Below are positions 1 to 7,942 of a DNA stretch of 64,000 nucleotides, piece by piece (the stretch's first letter is position 1; each line of letters begins with the position of its first letter). Where the stretch lies: positions 124,001-188,000 of the forward strand of contig LNEB01000011.1 of the NCBI GenBank assembly GCA_001464795.1, written 5' to 3'. The notes beneath the pieces were generated by a model. It ran no database searches. It was not told the origin of the DNA and saw nothing but the letters and a program-made list of their open reading frames with translations. This DNA comes from Bdellovibrionales bacterium Ga0074139. Its GTDB lineage: Bacteria > Bdellovibrionota > Bdellovibrionia > Bdellovibrionales > Bdellovibrionaceae. The translations under genes were made by a program, and so were the position numbers.

Positions 1-509
1 AAGTTTTTAAAATGTCTAAAGGTAAGCAAATTTTAAACCTGTTTAGTTATACGGGATCTGTCAGCGTTGCTGCTGCCCTGGGTGGTGGACAGGTTACAAG
101 TGTTGATTTATCCAATACCTATCTAGATTGGTCGAAAAGAAATTTTGAATCCAATTCGATAGCTCTTAGTAAACACGATTTTTTGCACTCAGATGTTTTG
201 CAATATCTAGAAGAATCCGATGAAAATGAACGCTTTGACCTTATATTTTTAGATCCACCGACCTTTTCCAACTCCAAAAGAATGAAAAATGTACTCGATA
301 CGCAAAAAGATCATGTCTTCATGATTCAAAATTGTATGCGCCTACTGAAGCCAAAAGGTCTTTTAATTTTCTCTACGAACAAGAGGAAATTCAGACTAGA
401 GCCAGAACTCAAGAATGAGTTTAAAATAATTGAAACAACTTCACAGACGATTCCTCAAGATTTTCATGACCAACAAATTCACACAAGTTTCGAAATTCGA
501 AAAATATAA
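1..509 (+). CDS. rlmK: RlmK-type 23S rRNA methyltransferase domain, 5'-truncated by the window edge
   Basis: This is a class I SAM-dependent methyltransferase matching the RlmK half of RlmKL, which makes m7G2069 in 23S rRNA. The SAM-binding motif LNLFSYTG, the acidic loop VDLSNTYL, the catalytic-region motif LDPPTFSNSKRM and the late motif FSTNKRKFRL are all typical of that family. The frame is open to the first base of the window (codons GTT TTT AAA before the first ATG at 12). The real gene therefore starts upstream, and the ATG at 12 is internal. Whether the full protein also carries the RlmL half cannot be seen. It ends 35 bp before the SpeD-SpeE gene. Confidence 0.85.
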   Translation, partial: VFKMSKGKQILNLFSYTGSVSVAAALGGGQVTSVDLSNTYLDWSKRNFESNSIALSKHDFLHSDVLQYLEESDENERFDLIFLDPPTFSNSKRMKNVLDTQKDHVFMIQNCMRLLKPKGLLIFSTNKRKFRLEPELKNEFKIIETTSQTIPQDFHDQQIHTSFEIRKI

Positions 510-544
510 TTGATCCTTAAGACAAATGGCCCTAAAAGGGGTCT

Positions 545-1828
545 ATGAATTCATTAGGACGACATATATTAGTAGAATTTACTGACTGTAACTCTGACAT
601 TCTGAACGACGTCGAGACAGTTGAAAAAGCAATGGTTGAAGCGGCTAAAACGGCAGGTGCCACTGTTATCAACTCAACCTTTCACCATTTTTCTCCTTGG
701 GGGATATCTGGTGTTGTCGTCATTCAAGAAAGCCACTTGGCGATCCATACTTGGCCCGAATATCGCTATGCTGCAGTTGATTTGTTTACTTGCGGTGAAA
801 CCGTTGACCCTTGGGTGTCTTTTGAATTTTTGAAAAAAGCATTTCAATCTAATAAATACTCAGCTTTGGAAATGAATCGTGGATCTCTACACGTTATGAA
901 ACGTGAAGATTTTCATCCCAAAAAACGTAATGATACAGCTCCCATTGCACCCAATGCAGCTCACAAAATCGCCCGTAATGTTTGGTTCACTGACAAAGAC
1001 GAGCACCAAGCTCTAAGCCTCCGTTACAATGAAGTTCTTTTTAATGAAACCAATGAATTCCAACAGGTTCGTATTTTTGATACCCCTGCATTTGGAAAAA
1101 TGCTTAGCATTAACAACATGGTCATGTGCACCGAGCGTGATGAAGCTCATTACCATGAAATGATCGTTCATCCGGCCATGCAGCTTTTAGAAAAAGCAGA
1201 AAATATTTTAGTTATTGGTGGTGGTGATGGCGGAACCGCTCGGGAACTTTTGAAGTATCCATCCATTAAAAAAGTAACTTTGGTCGAAATCGACGAAGCT
1301 GTTGTACGCGCAAGCCGAGCCCATTTACCTACTATGGCCAGTGCCTTTGATAACCCCAAGCTCGAGTTAATCATTGGTGATGGCATCGAATTCGTAAAAA
1401 AAGCAGCAGAAGCTTCTTACGACCTCGTCATTATCGATGGCTCTGACCCTGTTGGGCCAGCTGAAGGGCTTTTTACAGCTGAATTTTATAAAAACTGTGC
1501 AAGATCTTTAAAATCCCATGGAATGCTAGTTTCACAGGGTGAATCACCCTTATTTCATCAAAAGACCTTCGTTGATCTTCACCGCTGTTTAAAAGGTGTT
1601 TTCGGCTCACAAAATGTGAACACACTACTTTTTTATGCCTCTTCTTATCCAACTGGCATGTGGAGTTTTCAAGTGGCATCGAAGAAAGCAATGAATCCAG
1701 TCAAAGATTTGAATACCGAAAAGGCTGCACAGTTCAGCGCCGGTAATAAACTTCATTATTACAATGAAGGAATTCATGCAGGCGCATTTGCCGTTCCTAA
1801 CTTTGTTAAAAAGATGTTGGAGCTGTAA
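545..1828 (+). CDS. S-adenosylmethionine decarboxylase fused to spermidine synthase
   Basis: This is a two-domain enzyme for spermidine synthesis. Residues 1-125 are a bacterial/archaeal type AdoMet decarboxylase. Ser63 in QESH is the expected self-cleavage and pyruvoyl site, with His68 and Cys83, the same numbering as the characterised Thermotoga maritima enzyme. Residues 145-380 are spermidine synthase, with the GGGDGG nucleotide loop (225-230) and the DGSDPVGPA motif (Asp298 and Asp301) that positions putrescine. A linker of about 20 residues joins them. The fusion would feed decarboxylated AdoMet directly to aminopropyl transfer. An AAGGGG ribosome site precedes the ATG. Its 3' end overlaps the opposing protease gene by 23 bp. 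Activity of both halves is inferred from intact motifs. Confidence 0.93.
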   Translation: MNSLGRHILVEFTDCNSDILNDVETVEKAMVEAAKTAGATVINSTFHHFSPWGISGVVVIQESHLAIHTWPEYRYAAVDLFTCGETVDPWVSFEFLKKAFQSNKYSALEMNRGSLHVMKREDFHPKKRNDTAPIAPNAAHKIARNVWFTDKDEHQALSLRYNEVLFNETNEFQQVRIFDTPAFGKMLSINNMVMCTERDEAHYHEMIVHPAMQLLEKAENILVIGGGDGGTARELLKYPSIKKVTLVEIDEAVVRASRAHLPTMASAFDNPKLELIIGDGIEFVKKAAEASYDLVIIDGSDPVGPAEGLFTAEFYKNCARSLKSHGMLVSQGESPLFHQKTFVDLHRCLKGVFGSQNVNTLLFYASSYPTGMWSFQVASKKAMNPVKDLNTEKAAQFSAGNKLHYYNEGIHAGAFAVPNFVKKMLEL

Positions 1829-2852
1829 ATCCCCATACGCCAGAAGTCACTTTCTGTAGATCATAGGGGCTGAAAACAGCTGAACCATTAGCCCCAAAAT
1901 CAGAACCCCAAGTGTTTTTCATTTTTATAGATACCACTTGGCCTTTAGAATCATACTCGTAACCTTCGGCCACCAATACATGGTAACTTTGCCCCCACTT
2001 AAGCGAAAACATCGTGGGCATTCCCCGGTCCAAGGAATCAATAACGTAGGACCAAATTCTTTTCCAACTTGTTTGGCCATGGCGAAATTGTCCGTTAAAA
2101 GTACTGACTAGATTAAGCAAAGTTCTTCTGAGATCCCAAGGATCACCCATATCCCAGCGACCAGCAGGATATAAATAATGAATAAATGAGTTTCTTTTAA
2201 TTCCCACGCGGTTCTCAAAAGTTTGCGGGGTTATCCATTTGGAATCGTAACTAAAGCGATCTGGAACTACTCCTGCATCCTGGTAAAGGCGTAATTTAAG
2301 CCTTAGCATCGCTTGTTGATAAAGTTGAGCAAACTCTTGTTGGTTGTTGGCCCTGGCCACACTGATTTTCTCTTCGCGGACAATTTGCCTTACTTCTTTG
2401 TACAAAAGTTCCGTATTCCAAAATTCAAGAGGCCTAATGGGCTTAAAGACTTTTTGTGGGTAAAGGCCCCGATCCACACTGAGCTTCATGGCGTGGTGAA
2501 CATCACCGCCACGCTCAAAGTAAAATCCCTGATCAAGAGGTAATTGAAAAGTCCAAACATCATGAGCCCACTGCTCGAGTTTATTAAGAAATAGAATTTC
2601 ACTGGAAATAAGAGATTCACCCGCACGATTCCAGCCATTTTGGTTGGCCAATTCGATAGAGGATACAAAAGCGAATAAGTAGCACTCTTCGGTAGAGCCC
2701 TGATTGGTGGCACGAACTGGATTTAAAAAGACTGCAGGGTTCGAGCTTTGATAGCGAGTTGTTTCGTATTTTCCAATTTTAGCCGCTGCTGAAACCCAGG
2801 CCTGAGCCGTTAGACTTAGAAAAATGCTAAAAATAATTGTAATTAAAGCCAT
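1806..2852 (-). CDS. Secreted papain-like (C1 family) cysteine protease
   Basis: This is a predicted exported cysteine protease of 348 residues from the chosen ATG at 2852. That start gives a clean signal peptide ([18 protein letters not shown]). An upstream ATG at 2942 would add 30 charged residues before the signal and run into the opposing gene. The papain-fold residues are all present: oxyanion Gln51 in TNQGS, nucleophile Cys57 in EECYLFAF, His291 in [10 protein letters not shown] and Asn313 in KNTWGSDFG. The protein lacks a classical propeptide inhibitor domain that I can recognise. It is divergently transcribed from the radical SAM gene. Extracellular or periplasmic proteolysis is the likely role; the substrate is unknown. 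Confidence 0.82.
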   Translation of the reverse strand: MALITIIFSIFLSLTAQAWVSAAAKIGKYETTRYQSSNPAVFLNPVRATNQGSTEECYLFAFVSSIELANQNGWNRAGESLISSEILFLNKLEQWAHDVWTFQLPLDQGFYFERGGDVHHAMKLSVDRGLYPQKVFKPIRPLEFWNTELLYKEVRQIVREEKISVARANNQQEFAQLYQQAMLRLKLRLYQDAGVVPDRFSYDSKWITPQTFENRVGIKRNSFIHYLYPAGRWDMGDPWDLRRTLLNLVSTFNGQFRHGQTSWKRIWSYVIDSLDRGMPTMFSLKWGQSYHVLVAEGYEYDSKGQVVSIKMKNTWGSDFGANGSAVFSPYDLQKVTSGVWGFTAPTSF

Positions 2853-2877
2853 CTCTATAAGGCCTAACACGCATTTC

Positions 2878-2907
2878 TTGGCATTTTCCAACTTTTTTGT
2901 ATATGAC
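2878..2907 (+). promoter_or_regulatory. Candidate sigma70-type promoter for the radical SAM gene
   Basis: TTGGCA at 2878-2883 is followed after 16-18 bases by TATATG or TATGAC (2900-2907), in the 61-bp divergent gap. A start about 7 bases downstream would put transcription almost on the GTG at 2914, implying a leaderless message, which agrees with the absence of a ribosome site there. This is pattern matching only. Confidence 0.3.
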
Positions 2908-2913
2908 GATAGC

Positions 2914-4455
2914 GTGTCTAAAATCTTGCTCTCCACTCTCAACTCTACGTATCAACACACTTCATTTGGATTGAGGTACCTCAAAGCCAATTTAAAGGAA
3001 CTAGAAAGCTTTTGTGAGATTCGTGAGTTCACAATTTCTCAAAAGCCCGAAGATATCGTGGAAAAAATCCTCAGCGAAAATCCTGTGATCCTAGGCTTTG
3101 GAGTTTACATTTGGAATACTCAGCCCACATTTGAAGTCATTAACTTAATCAAAAAAATCGCCCCCGAAATCATCATTGTTCTGGGGGGACCGGAAGTTTC
3201 TTTCGAAACTGAAGACCAGCCCATCGTTCAAATTTCAGATTTCGTTATTAAAGGGGAAGCTGATTTTCAATTTTATGAACTTTGTAGTCAGTTATTAGCA
3301 GAAGTTAAGCCTGAGCAAAAAATTTGGAAAGCTGTCTTGCCTGCCATTGATCAAGTTAAAACTCCCTACCATCTTTTTTCAGAAAACGATTTATCAACAC
3401 GAATTTTATACGTAGAAGCTTCTAGAGGTTGTCCTTATAAGTGCGAATACTGCCTTTCATCATTGGATGTTTCCGTTAGAAACTTCCCACTCGAACCATT
3501 TCTTAAAGATTTAGAATCTCTTATCCAAAAAGGGGCCAGGACTTTTAAATTTGTAGACCGCACCTTCAACTTAAGCCCTAAGATCAGCACTCAAATTTTA
3601 CAGTTTTTTTTAAACCACTCAGATAAACAACTCTTCCTGCATTTTGAGATGGTGCCTGATCGACTTCCCATTGAACTTAAAAGTCTAATTGAACAATTTC
3701 CAGCTGGAACATTGCAATTTGAAATTGGGATTCAAACTTGGAATCCAAAAGTGGCAGCTCATGTCAGTCGCAGGCAAGATTACAACAAGATCATTGAAAA
3801 TCTAAATTACTTAAAAGAAAAAACAAAGGTTCACAGTCATGTGGACTTAATTGTGGGTTTACCTGGGGAAAACTTAGAATGCTTTGCCAACGGTTTTAAT
3901 CAGTTGGTCAGTCATAATCCTGATGAAATTCAAGTGGGAATTTTAAAACGCCTAAAAGGTGCACCCATATCAAGACATGATCAGGAATTTGAAATGCTTT
4001 ATGCGACTCACTCTCCATTTCAAATTTTAAAAACCAAAGATATCAGTTACTTTGAAATTCAAAAGATGAACCGTTTTGCAAAATATTGGGATCAAATCGC
4101 CAATAGTGGACACTTTAAAACCTTTATAAGTGAATTAAAAATGAAGTGTGCAAATCAAAACTCTTCATTTTTTCACGTCTTTTTATCTTTAACAGATTTT
4201 TTATATGAAAAACACGGTCAAGCCCATGCTATTTCTTTACTCAGCCTCACAGAGTCTTTGTGGAATTTTTTGACCAATCATGAAAAATGGAGCCATCAGG
4301 ATGCCGCTAACATATTGATTCATGATTATTCCATCAGGGGCAGACGTGATATTCCAAACTTCTTAAAAGACTTCAGTCCTATTACAAAAAAAATCATTCC
4401 ACCCAGTAAAACCTCAGTTACACCTAAACGCCAACAGCGACATCTGGAACACTAG
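2914..4455 (+). CDS. B12-binding-type radical SAM protein with DUF4080 C-terminus
   Basis: The layout is an N-terminal cobalamin-binding-like Rossmann domain (motif LGGPEVSFE), then a radical SAM core with the [4Fe-4S] cysteines in GCPYKCEYC, then a roughly 200-residue C-terminal region like DUF4080. The reaction is unknown. Relatives with this layout are annotated only as B12-binding radical SAM proteins. I chose GTG at 2914 because the product then begins SKILLSTLNSTYQH, the usual family start. An ATG at 2824 lies inside the divergent protease gene and would add 30 unrelated residues. The stop abuts the stop of the opposing M48 gene with no gap. Confidence 0.85.
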   Translation: MSKILLSTLNSTYQHTSFGLRYLKANLKELESFCEIREFTISQKPEDIVEKILSENPVILGFGVYIWNTQPTFEVINLIKKIAPEIIIVLGGPEVSFETEDQPIVQISDFVIKGEADFQFYELCSQLLAEVKPEQKIWKAVLPAIDQVKTPYHLFSENDLSTRILYVEASRGCPYKCEYCLSSLDVSVRNFPLEPFLKDLESLIQKGARTFKFVDRTFNLSPKISTQILQFFLNHSDKQLFLHFEMVPDRLPIELKSLIEQFPAGTLQFEIGIQTWNPKVAAHVSRRQDYNKIIENLNYLKEKTKVHSHVDLIVGLPGENLECFANGFNQLVSHNPDEIQVGILKRLKGAPISRHDQEFEMLYATHSPFQILKTKDISYFEIQKMNRFAKYWDQIANSGHFKTFISELKMKCANQNSSFFHVFLSLTDFLYEKHGQAHAISLLSLTESLWNFLTNHEKWSHQDAANILIHDYSIRGRRDIPNFLKDFSPITKKIIPPSKTSVTPKRQQRHLEH

Positions 4456-5274
4456 CTACAGGCAGTTTTCTTTTTTCGCCCACTGTTCATAATAGAATTC
4501 TGGCAATGGTACAGTCGAAGAGACACTGGTGTTTGCTTTTTTAATCTGGTCAGCTCGGTCTTGCGATGGTGGATGAGTGCTTGTGATTCTTGATATTGAT
4601 TTTTCAAGCTGAGTTTCATTTTTTGCTAAAATGAGAAACAGCTCATCTGCACCGGTGGTATGTCCGTAAATTTTATTTAAAATTTCTAATCCGTATTGAT
4701 CGGCACTGACTTCCTGTTTTCTATCATAAGATCTTGCAAACAAATGCTGTACACTGGCCAGGCTTGTGACTCCTTCGAAGCCCATTAATGAAGATCCTAA
4801 GCCAAAAATAATTTGTCGACCTAAACCACGAATGTGATCTCGGTTAACAAAGTGGCCAATTTCATGACCGATAACAAAAACAAGTCCATTTTCAGTTTTT
4901 AATTCTTTGAGCAACCCACTGGTTAAAAGTATTTTCCCACCAGGAAAAGCTAACGCATTCGGAGCCGTATCACATAGGATTCCAATTTGAATGGGAAAAT
5001 CAATATGCTTGGCTATTTGCTTTTCGATTTCTAATATTATATCTGGTTTATTTTCAGATAGCTTCGATGAATTCCAAATTTTTCCAACATAGTGAATTTC
5101 ATTTTTAAGACTGATTCGAGTTAGAATAAAATCACTTAAATAAATGACAATAAAGTATAAACAAAACACAATAGACATAAACCCAATAAGCAAGATAAGG
5201 CTGTCTTTAACCGGAGACTCGTCGGATGGTGAGTTGATGCCTTCGGCATCAGGTTTTGGAATATAGTCGCTCAT
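4456..5274 (-). CDS. Membrane-anchored M48 family metalloprotease
   Basis: This zinc protease of the Ste24/HtpX/BepA superfamily has 272 residues. A single N-terminal membrane segment (about residues 25-52) anchors a catalytic domain. The zinc site is HEIGH at 137-141, with the third ligand Glu188 in EVSADQYG, and the C-terminal STHPPSQDR motif is typical of the family. It probably acts in the periplasm on misfolded or outer-membrane proteins. It is the last gene of a three-gene operon with two YbjQ-type proteins; its ATG overlaps the upstream stop by 4 bp, implying translational coupling. Confidence 0.9.
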   Translation of the reverse strand: MSDYIPKPDAEGINSPSDESPVKDSLILLIGFMSIVFCLYFIVIYLSDFILTRISLKNEIHYVGKIWNSSKLSENKPDIILEIEKQIAKHIDFPIQIGILCDTAPNALAFPGGKILLTSGLLKELKTENGLVFVIGHEIGHFVNRDHIRGLGRQIIFGLGSSLMGFEGVTSLASVQHLFARSYDRKQEVSADQYGLEILNKIYGHTTGADELFLILAKNETQLEKSISRITSTHPPSQDRADQIKKANTSVSSTVPLPEFYYEQWAKKENCL

Positions 5275-5693
5275 TCTTTAATGGCAGTCGCGTAGGCAGA
5301 AACCTCAACCCCTTTTTGATCTAGGTATGAAGTTTCGATGTGTAAATCAACCACTTCAGTCGCACCACGGCTAAGTGCACTTTCCCTTAACCGGCAAACC
5401 GCTTCTCTTCGAGCTCGGTCGATCAAAGCTTCTTGAGGTCCCATCCGGCCACCAAAAAAACTTTTTAGGTTTCCTACAAATTCTTTAAAGTGGTCAGAGG
5501 CCACAACAACATTTCCTGTGACTAGAAAAACTTGACCAGAAGTTATTTTTTTTCCCGCGGTAGCCCTTGTCGGAAGCTTCATAAGCAAAGCTTTTTCACG
5601 TATGATTAATTCCGCAAAATGTTTTTTTTCGCGGGCTCCACCGACAAAAAAGCCAAGTGTTATAAGTCCTGCTGTGACAACAAGTTCAACCAT
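5271..5693 (-). CDS. YbjQ-like (UPF0145) domain protein, divergent copy with N-terminal membrane segment
   Basis: This 140-residue protein has a hydrophobic N-terminus (VELVVTAGLITLGFFVGG) followed by a YbjQ/UPF0145 fold, recognisable from VFLVTGNVVVAS, the helix with RAR.EAVCRLRE, and GATEVVDLHIETSYL ending in SAYATAIKE. UPF0145 proteins form pentameric rings of unknown function and have been described as putative heavy-metal-binding. This copy is much more diverged than its upstream neighbour, so the pair looks like an old tandem duplication in which one copy gained a membrane anchor. It is coupled to the M48 gene by a 4-bp overlap. Confidence 0.75.
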   Translation of the reverse strand: MVELVVTAGLITLGFFVGGAREKKHFAELIIREKALLMKLPTRATAGKKITSGQVFLVTGNVVVASDHFKEFVGNLKSFFGGRMGPQEALIDRARREAVCRLRESALSRGATEVVDLHIETSYLDQKGVEVSAYATAIKE

Positions 5694-5695
5694 AT

Positions 5696-6010
5696 CTACT
5701 TCAACTTCACGGCTGTACCATAGGCAAAAACTTCAGCTGCACCGGCCGCCACATCACTGGTTCCAAAGCGCAAGCCTACGACTGCATCAGCCCCCTTGGC
5801 TTTGGCCATTTGAACCAGTCGATCTGTTGCTTCATTACGAGTTTCTTCCATGAGCTCTGTGTAAGCTTTTAATTCTCCACCAATAATATTTTTGAAGCCT
5901 GCAAAAAAATCTTTTCCGAAGTGCTTAGACCTAACAGTACTTCCATTGACAACACCGTAGTGTTCTAAGATTTCACGGTTGGGCACATACTCGAGGGTAG
6001 TTAAAATCAT
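5696..6010 (-). CDS. YbjQ family (UPF0145) protein
   Basis: This 104-residue protein is a canonical UPF0145/YbjQ member: NREILEHYGVVNGSTVRSKH, the loop with IGGELKAYTELMEETRNEA, GADAVVGLRFGTSD and the closing FAYGTAVKL all match the family. Its function is unknown; a putative metal-binding role is only an old annotation. It is the first gene of the operon with the membrane-tethered YbjQ-like protein (2-bp gap) and the M48 protease, so a shared role in envelope protein quality control is a reasonable guess. Confidence 0.88.
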   Translation of the reverse strand: MILTTLEYVPNREILEHYGVVNGSTVRSKHFGKDFFAGFKNIIGGELKAYTELMEETRNEATDRLVQMAKAKGADAVVGLRFGTSDVAAGAAEVFAYGTAVKLK

Positions 6011-6024
6011 AGAAGCTCCTTAAA

Positions 6025-6747
6025 TTAATTTCGTGGAATAATGGCAGTGATTTGTTGGTTTTTAATAGCTTCAAGAAATTGGTTTTTAAATGGTTCAGAA
6101 ACACTTTTTAGCTCGACTCCCAAGCCTGTGGCCTGCTGATTCGATTCAGTAGCTCGGGTCCACCTGATAATACCAATCCCGAACGTATTGGGTTCACTTA
6201 ACTCGACACAAACTTCAGTTCCTATTCTGTAACCTGAGGGATTTATTTTAATAAAAATCCCACTTTGACCACAGCTGATGAGATTACTTTTAATAGCTTC
6301 TGCCACAGTCGTGGCATTAATGCTAATTTTCAATGGAGGCTTAATACTAGTTACGTTTTTCCATTTGTTTTGCTGATCTTGAAGATGGGCTTTCACTTTT
6401 TCCATAACCTCAACTGGATTGAAAGGCTTCGTCAAAATGGCCACTGCACCCTCTGCATAGGCTTCTTCGGCCGTCACATCTGAATACCCGCTCATGAGGA
6501 TAACAATTGGGTTGATAGGATTCAGCTCACGAATGGATTTCAGTAAAAAACGACCATCACCTTCAGGCATTCTAATATCTGATAAAACCACATCAAATTG
6601 ATCTTTTTTTAAAACTTCTAGAGCACTCATTCCACCGTCAGAGTCGGCGACTTTGAATCCCTCTAGTTCAAAAAAATCTTTGAGACTTTCTCGAATACCA
6701 GATTCATCATCAACAATTAGTAATTTGCATGCATCAGAATTTTGCAT
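6025..6747 (-). CDS. Response regulator: receiver domain plus PilZ-like domain
   Basis: Residues 8-120 are a receiver domain with the acid pocket DD (13-14), phosphoacceptor Asp57 in LSDIRMP, the switch Ser86 and Lys107. Residues 130-235 look like a PilZ-type beta-barrel (RWTR, GLGVEL). The usual c-di-GMP ligands RxxxR and [DN]xSxxG are not intact: the loop reads SCGQSG. It may therefore bind a partner protein rather than c-di-GMP. No histidine kinase lies next to it. It is transcribed divergently from the desaturase, 14 bp upstream of the YbjQ operon, and may be co-transcribed with it. Confidence 0.85.
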   Translation of the reverse strand: MQNSDACKLLIVDDESGIRESLKDFFELEGFKVADSDGGMSALEVLKKDQFDVVLSDIRMPEGDGRFLLKSIRELNPINPIVILMSGYSDVTAEEAYAEGAVAILTKPFNPVEVMEKVKAHLQDQQNKWKNVTSIKPPLKISINATTVAEAIKSNLISCGQSGIFIKINPSGYRIGTEVCVELSEPNTFGIGIIRWTRATESNQQATGLGVELKSVSEPFKNQFLEAIKNQQITAIIPRN

Positions 6748-6797
6748 TGTGACATTTTCCCATTAGTTACTTCAGATTTTATTATTAATCTTATTTA

Positions 6798-6828
6798 ATG
6801 GTAAGAATAGTCCAATCTGTTTTACCAT
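6798..6828. promoter_or_regulatory. Inverted repeat in the regulator/desaturase divergent gap
   Basis: ATGGTAA at 6798-6804 and TTACCAT at 6822-6828 form a perfect 7-bp inverted repeat with a 17-bp spacer, 25 bp upstream of the desaturase start. Its position fits an operator for the desaturase, but no known regulator motif is recognised. Confidence 0.35.
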
Positions 6829-6853
6829 ACGGACCTTGGTCAGGAGTTTTTAC

Positions 6854-7942
6854 GTGAAAATATTAAAAAAAGAAATTTATTGGCCCACGGCCCTATTTTT
6901 AACAGCATTGCCACTCATCACAGTCCTATTAGTTCCTGTTTATATATATAGTCACGGCTTACCAATTGGAATTCTAATCTTTTCTGTTGTGTTTGCTTTT
7001 TTAACTAATCTTAGTATTACGGCTGGCTATCACCGTTTATTTTCTCACAGAAGTTATGAAGCCCATTCCATTGCAAAGGCTCTCTTTCTACTGATCGGTG
7101 CTTCGGCCTGGCAGGGTTCGGCACTCAAATGGAGCTCTGATCACAGACGTCACCATTCTAAGGTGGATAGTGACGAGGATCCTTATTCAATTACGAAGGG
7201 CTTTTGGTACGCTCATATGGGCTGGTTGTTTTATAAGGAATCTGTGAATCAAACCATCTCAGCACCTGATTTAAAAAAAGATCCTCTGGTTGACTATCAA
7301 GATCGTTATTACTATCTCATCGCAATTTTAATGAGCTTTGGATTTCCTACACTCGTTGGTTACTGGATGGATGTTCCGCTAGCAGGTTTTCTATTTGGTG
7401 GTTGCTTAAGAGTTGTTTTAACCCAGCAAAGTACTTTTCTAGTCAACTCCCTCACTCATACTTTAGGAAAACAAACCTACTCGGACAAAGTCAGTGCCCG
7501 AGACAGTTTACTTGTGGCATTCCTAACTCATGGTGAAGGCTACCACAATTTCCATCATACATTTCAAATTGATTACCGAAACGGAATTCGATGGTATCAG
7601 TGGGATCCTACGAAGTGGACGATTCGCCTGCTTTGGCTAGCTGGCCTTGCCAAAAAATTAAGAAAAATTCCAGACACTGAAATATTAAAGGCCAGGCTGC
7701 AAATGGAGTCCATGAAAATCAGAGCTAAAGGTTACTCTGATGACAAAGTGGAACACCTAAAAGAAAATATAATTTCTGCTCAATTAAAATATAAAAAACT
7801 AAAAGCTGATTATACTTTAGTTAAAAATCAATTCCAGGATCGATCACAAATTCAAATTGATTTGTTTAAGATTGAAATTGAAAAGGCCAAGTTTGAATTC
7901 CAACTTGGCCTTAAAGAGTGGAAGCTTATTTTAAATACTTAG
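6854..7942 (+). CDS. Membrane acyl-CoA/acyl-lipid desaturase with C-terminal helical extension
   Basis: This delta-9-type fatty acid desaturase has 362 residues. The three histidine clusters that hold the di-iron centre are present: HRLFSH, HRRHH and HNFHH, spaced as in the family, with paired membrane helices between them. After about residue 280 there is a lysine/glutamate-rich stretch of about 80 residues predicted as long helix or coiled coil, which ordinary bacterial desaturases lack. GTG at 6854 was chosen because CAGGAG lies 7 bases upstream; the TTG at 6836 has no ribosome site. The stop overlaps the S1 gene's stop by TTAG. Confidence 0.88.
   Translation: MKILKKEIYWPTALFLTALPLITVLLVPVYIYSHGLPIGILIFSVVFAFLTNLSITAGYHRLFSHRSYEAHSIAKALFLLIGASAWQGSALKWSSDHRRHHSKVDSDEDPYSITKGFWYAHMGWLFYKESVNQTISAPDLKKDPLVDYQDRYYYLIAILMSFGFPTLVGYWMDVPLAGFLFGGCLRVVLTQQSTFLVNSLTHTLGKQTYSDKVSARDSLLVAFLTHGEGYHNFHHTFQIDYRNGIRWYQWDPTKWTIRLLWLAGLAKKLRKIPDTEILKARLQMESMKIRAKGYSDDKVEHLKENIISAQLKYKKLKADYTLVKNQFQDRSQIQIDLFKIEIEKAKFEFQLGLKEWKLILNT
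7883..7912 (-). terminator. Candidate terminator of the S1-domain gene, inside the desaturase coding region
   Basis: On the minus strand, 27 bp past the S1-domain stop, an 11-bp perfect stem (AAGGCCAAGTT pairing with AACTTGGCCTT, 8-base loop) is followed by TTTTCAATTT. The stem is strong but the U-tract is short. It overlaps codons of the opposing desaturase. Confidence 0.5.

Noticed and set aside
1751-1769. Hairpin CTTCATT/AATGAAG past the papain-like protease stop, on the minus strand
   Set aside because: AT-rich 7-bp stem with only TTTATT after it inside the spermidine synthase coding region; too weak to call as a terminator.
1832-1870. Hairpin CCCCAT/ATAGGGG just after the SpeD-SpeE stop
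   Set aside because: Stems are imperfect and no T-run follows on either strand, so it was not called a terminator.
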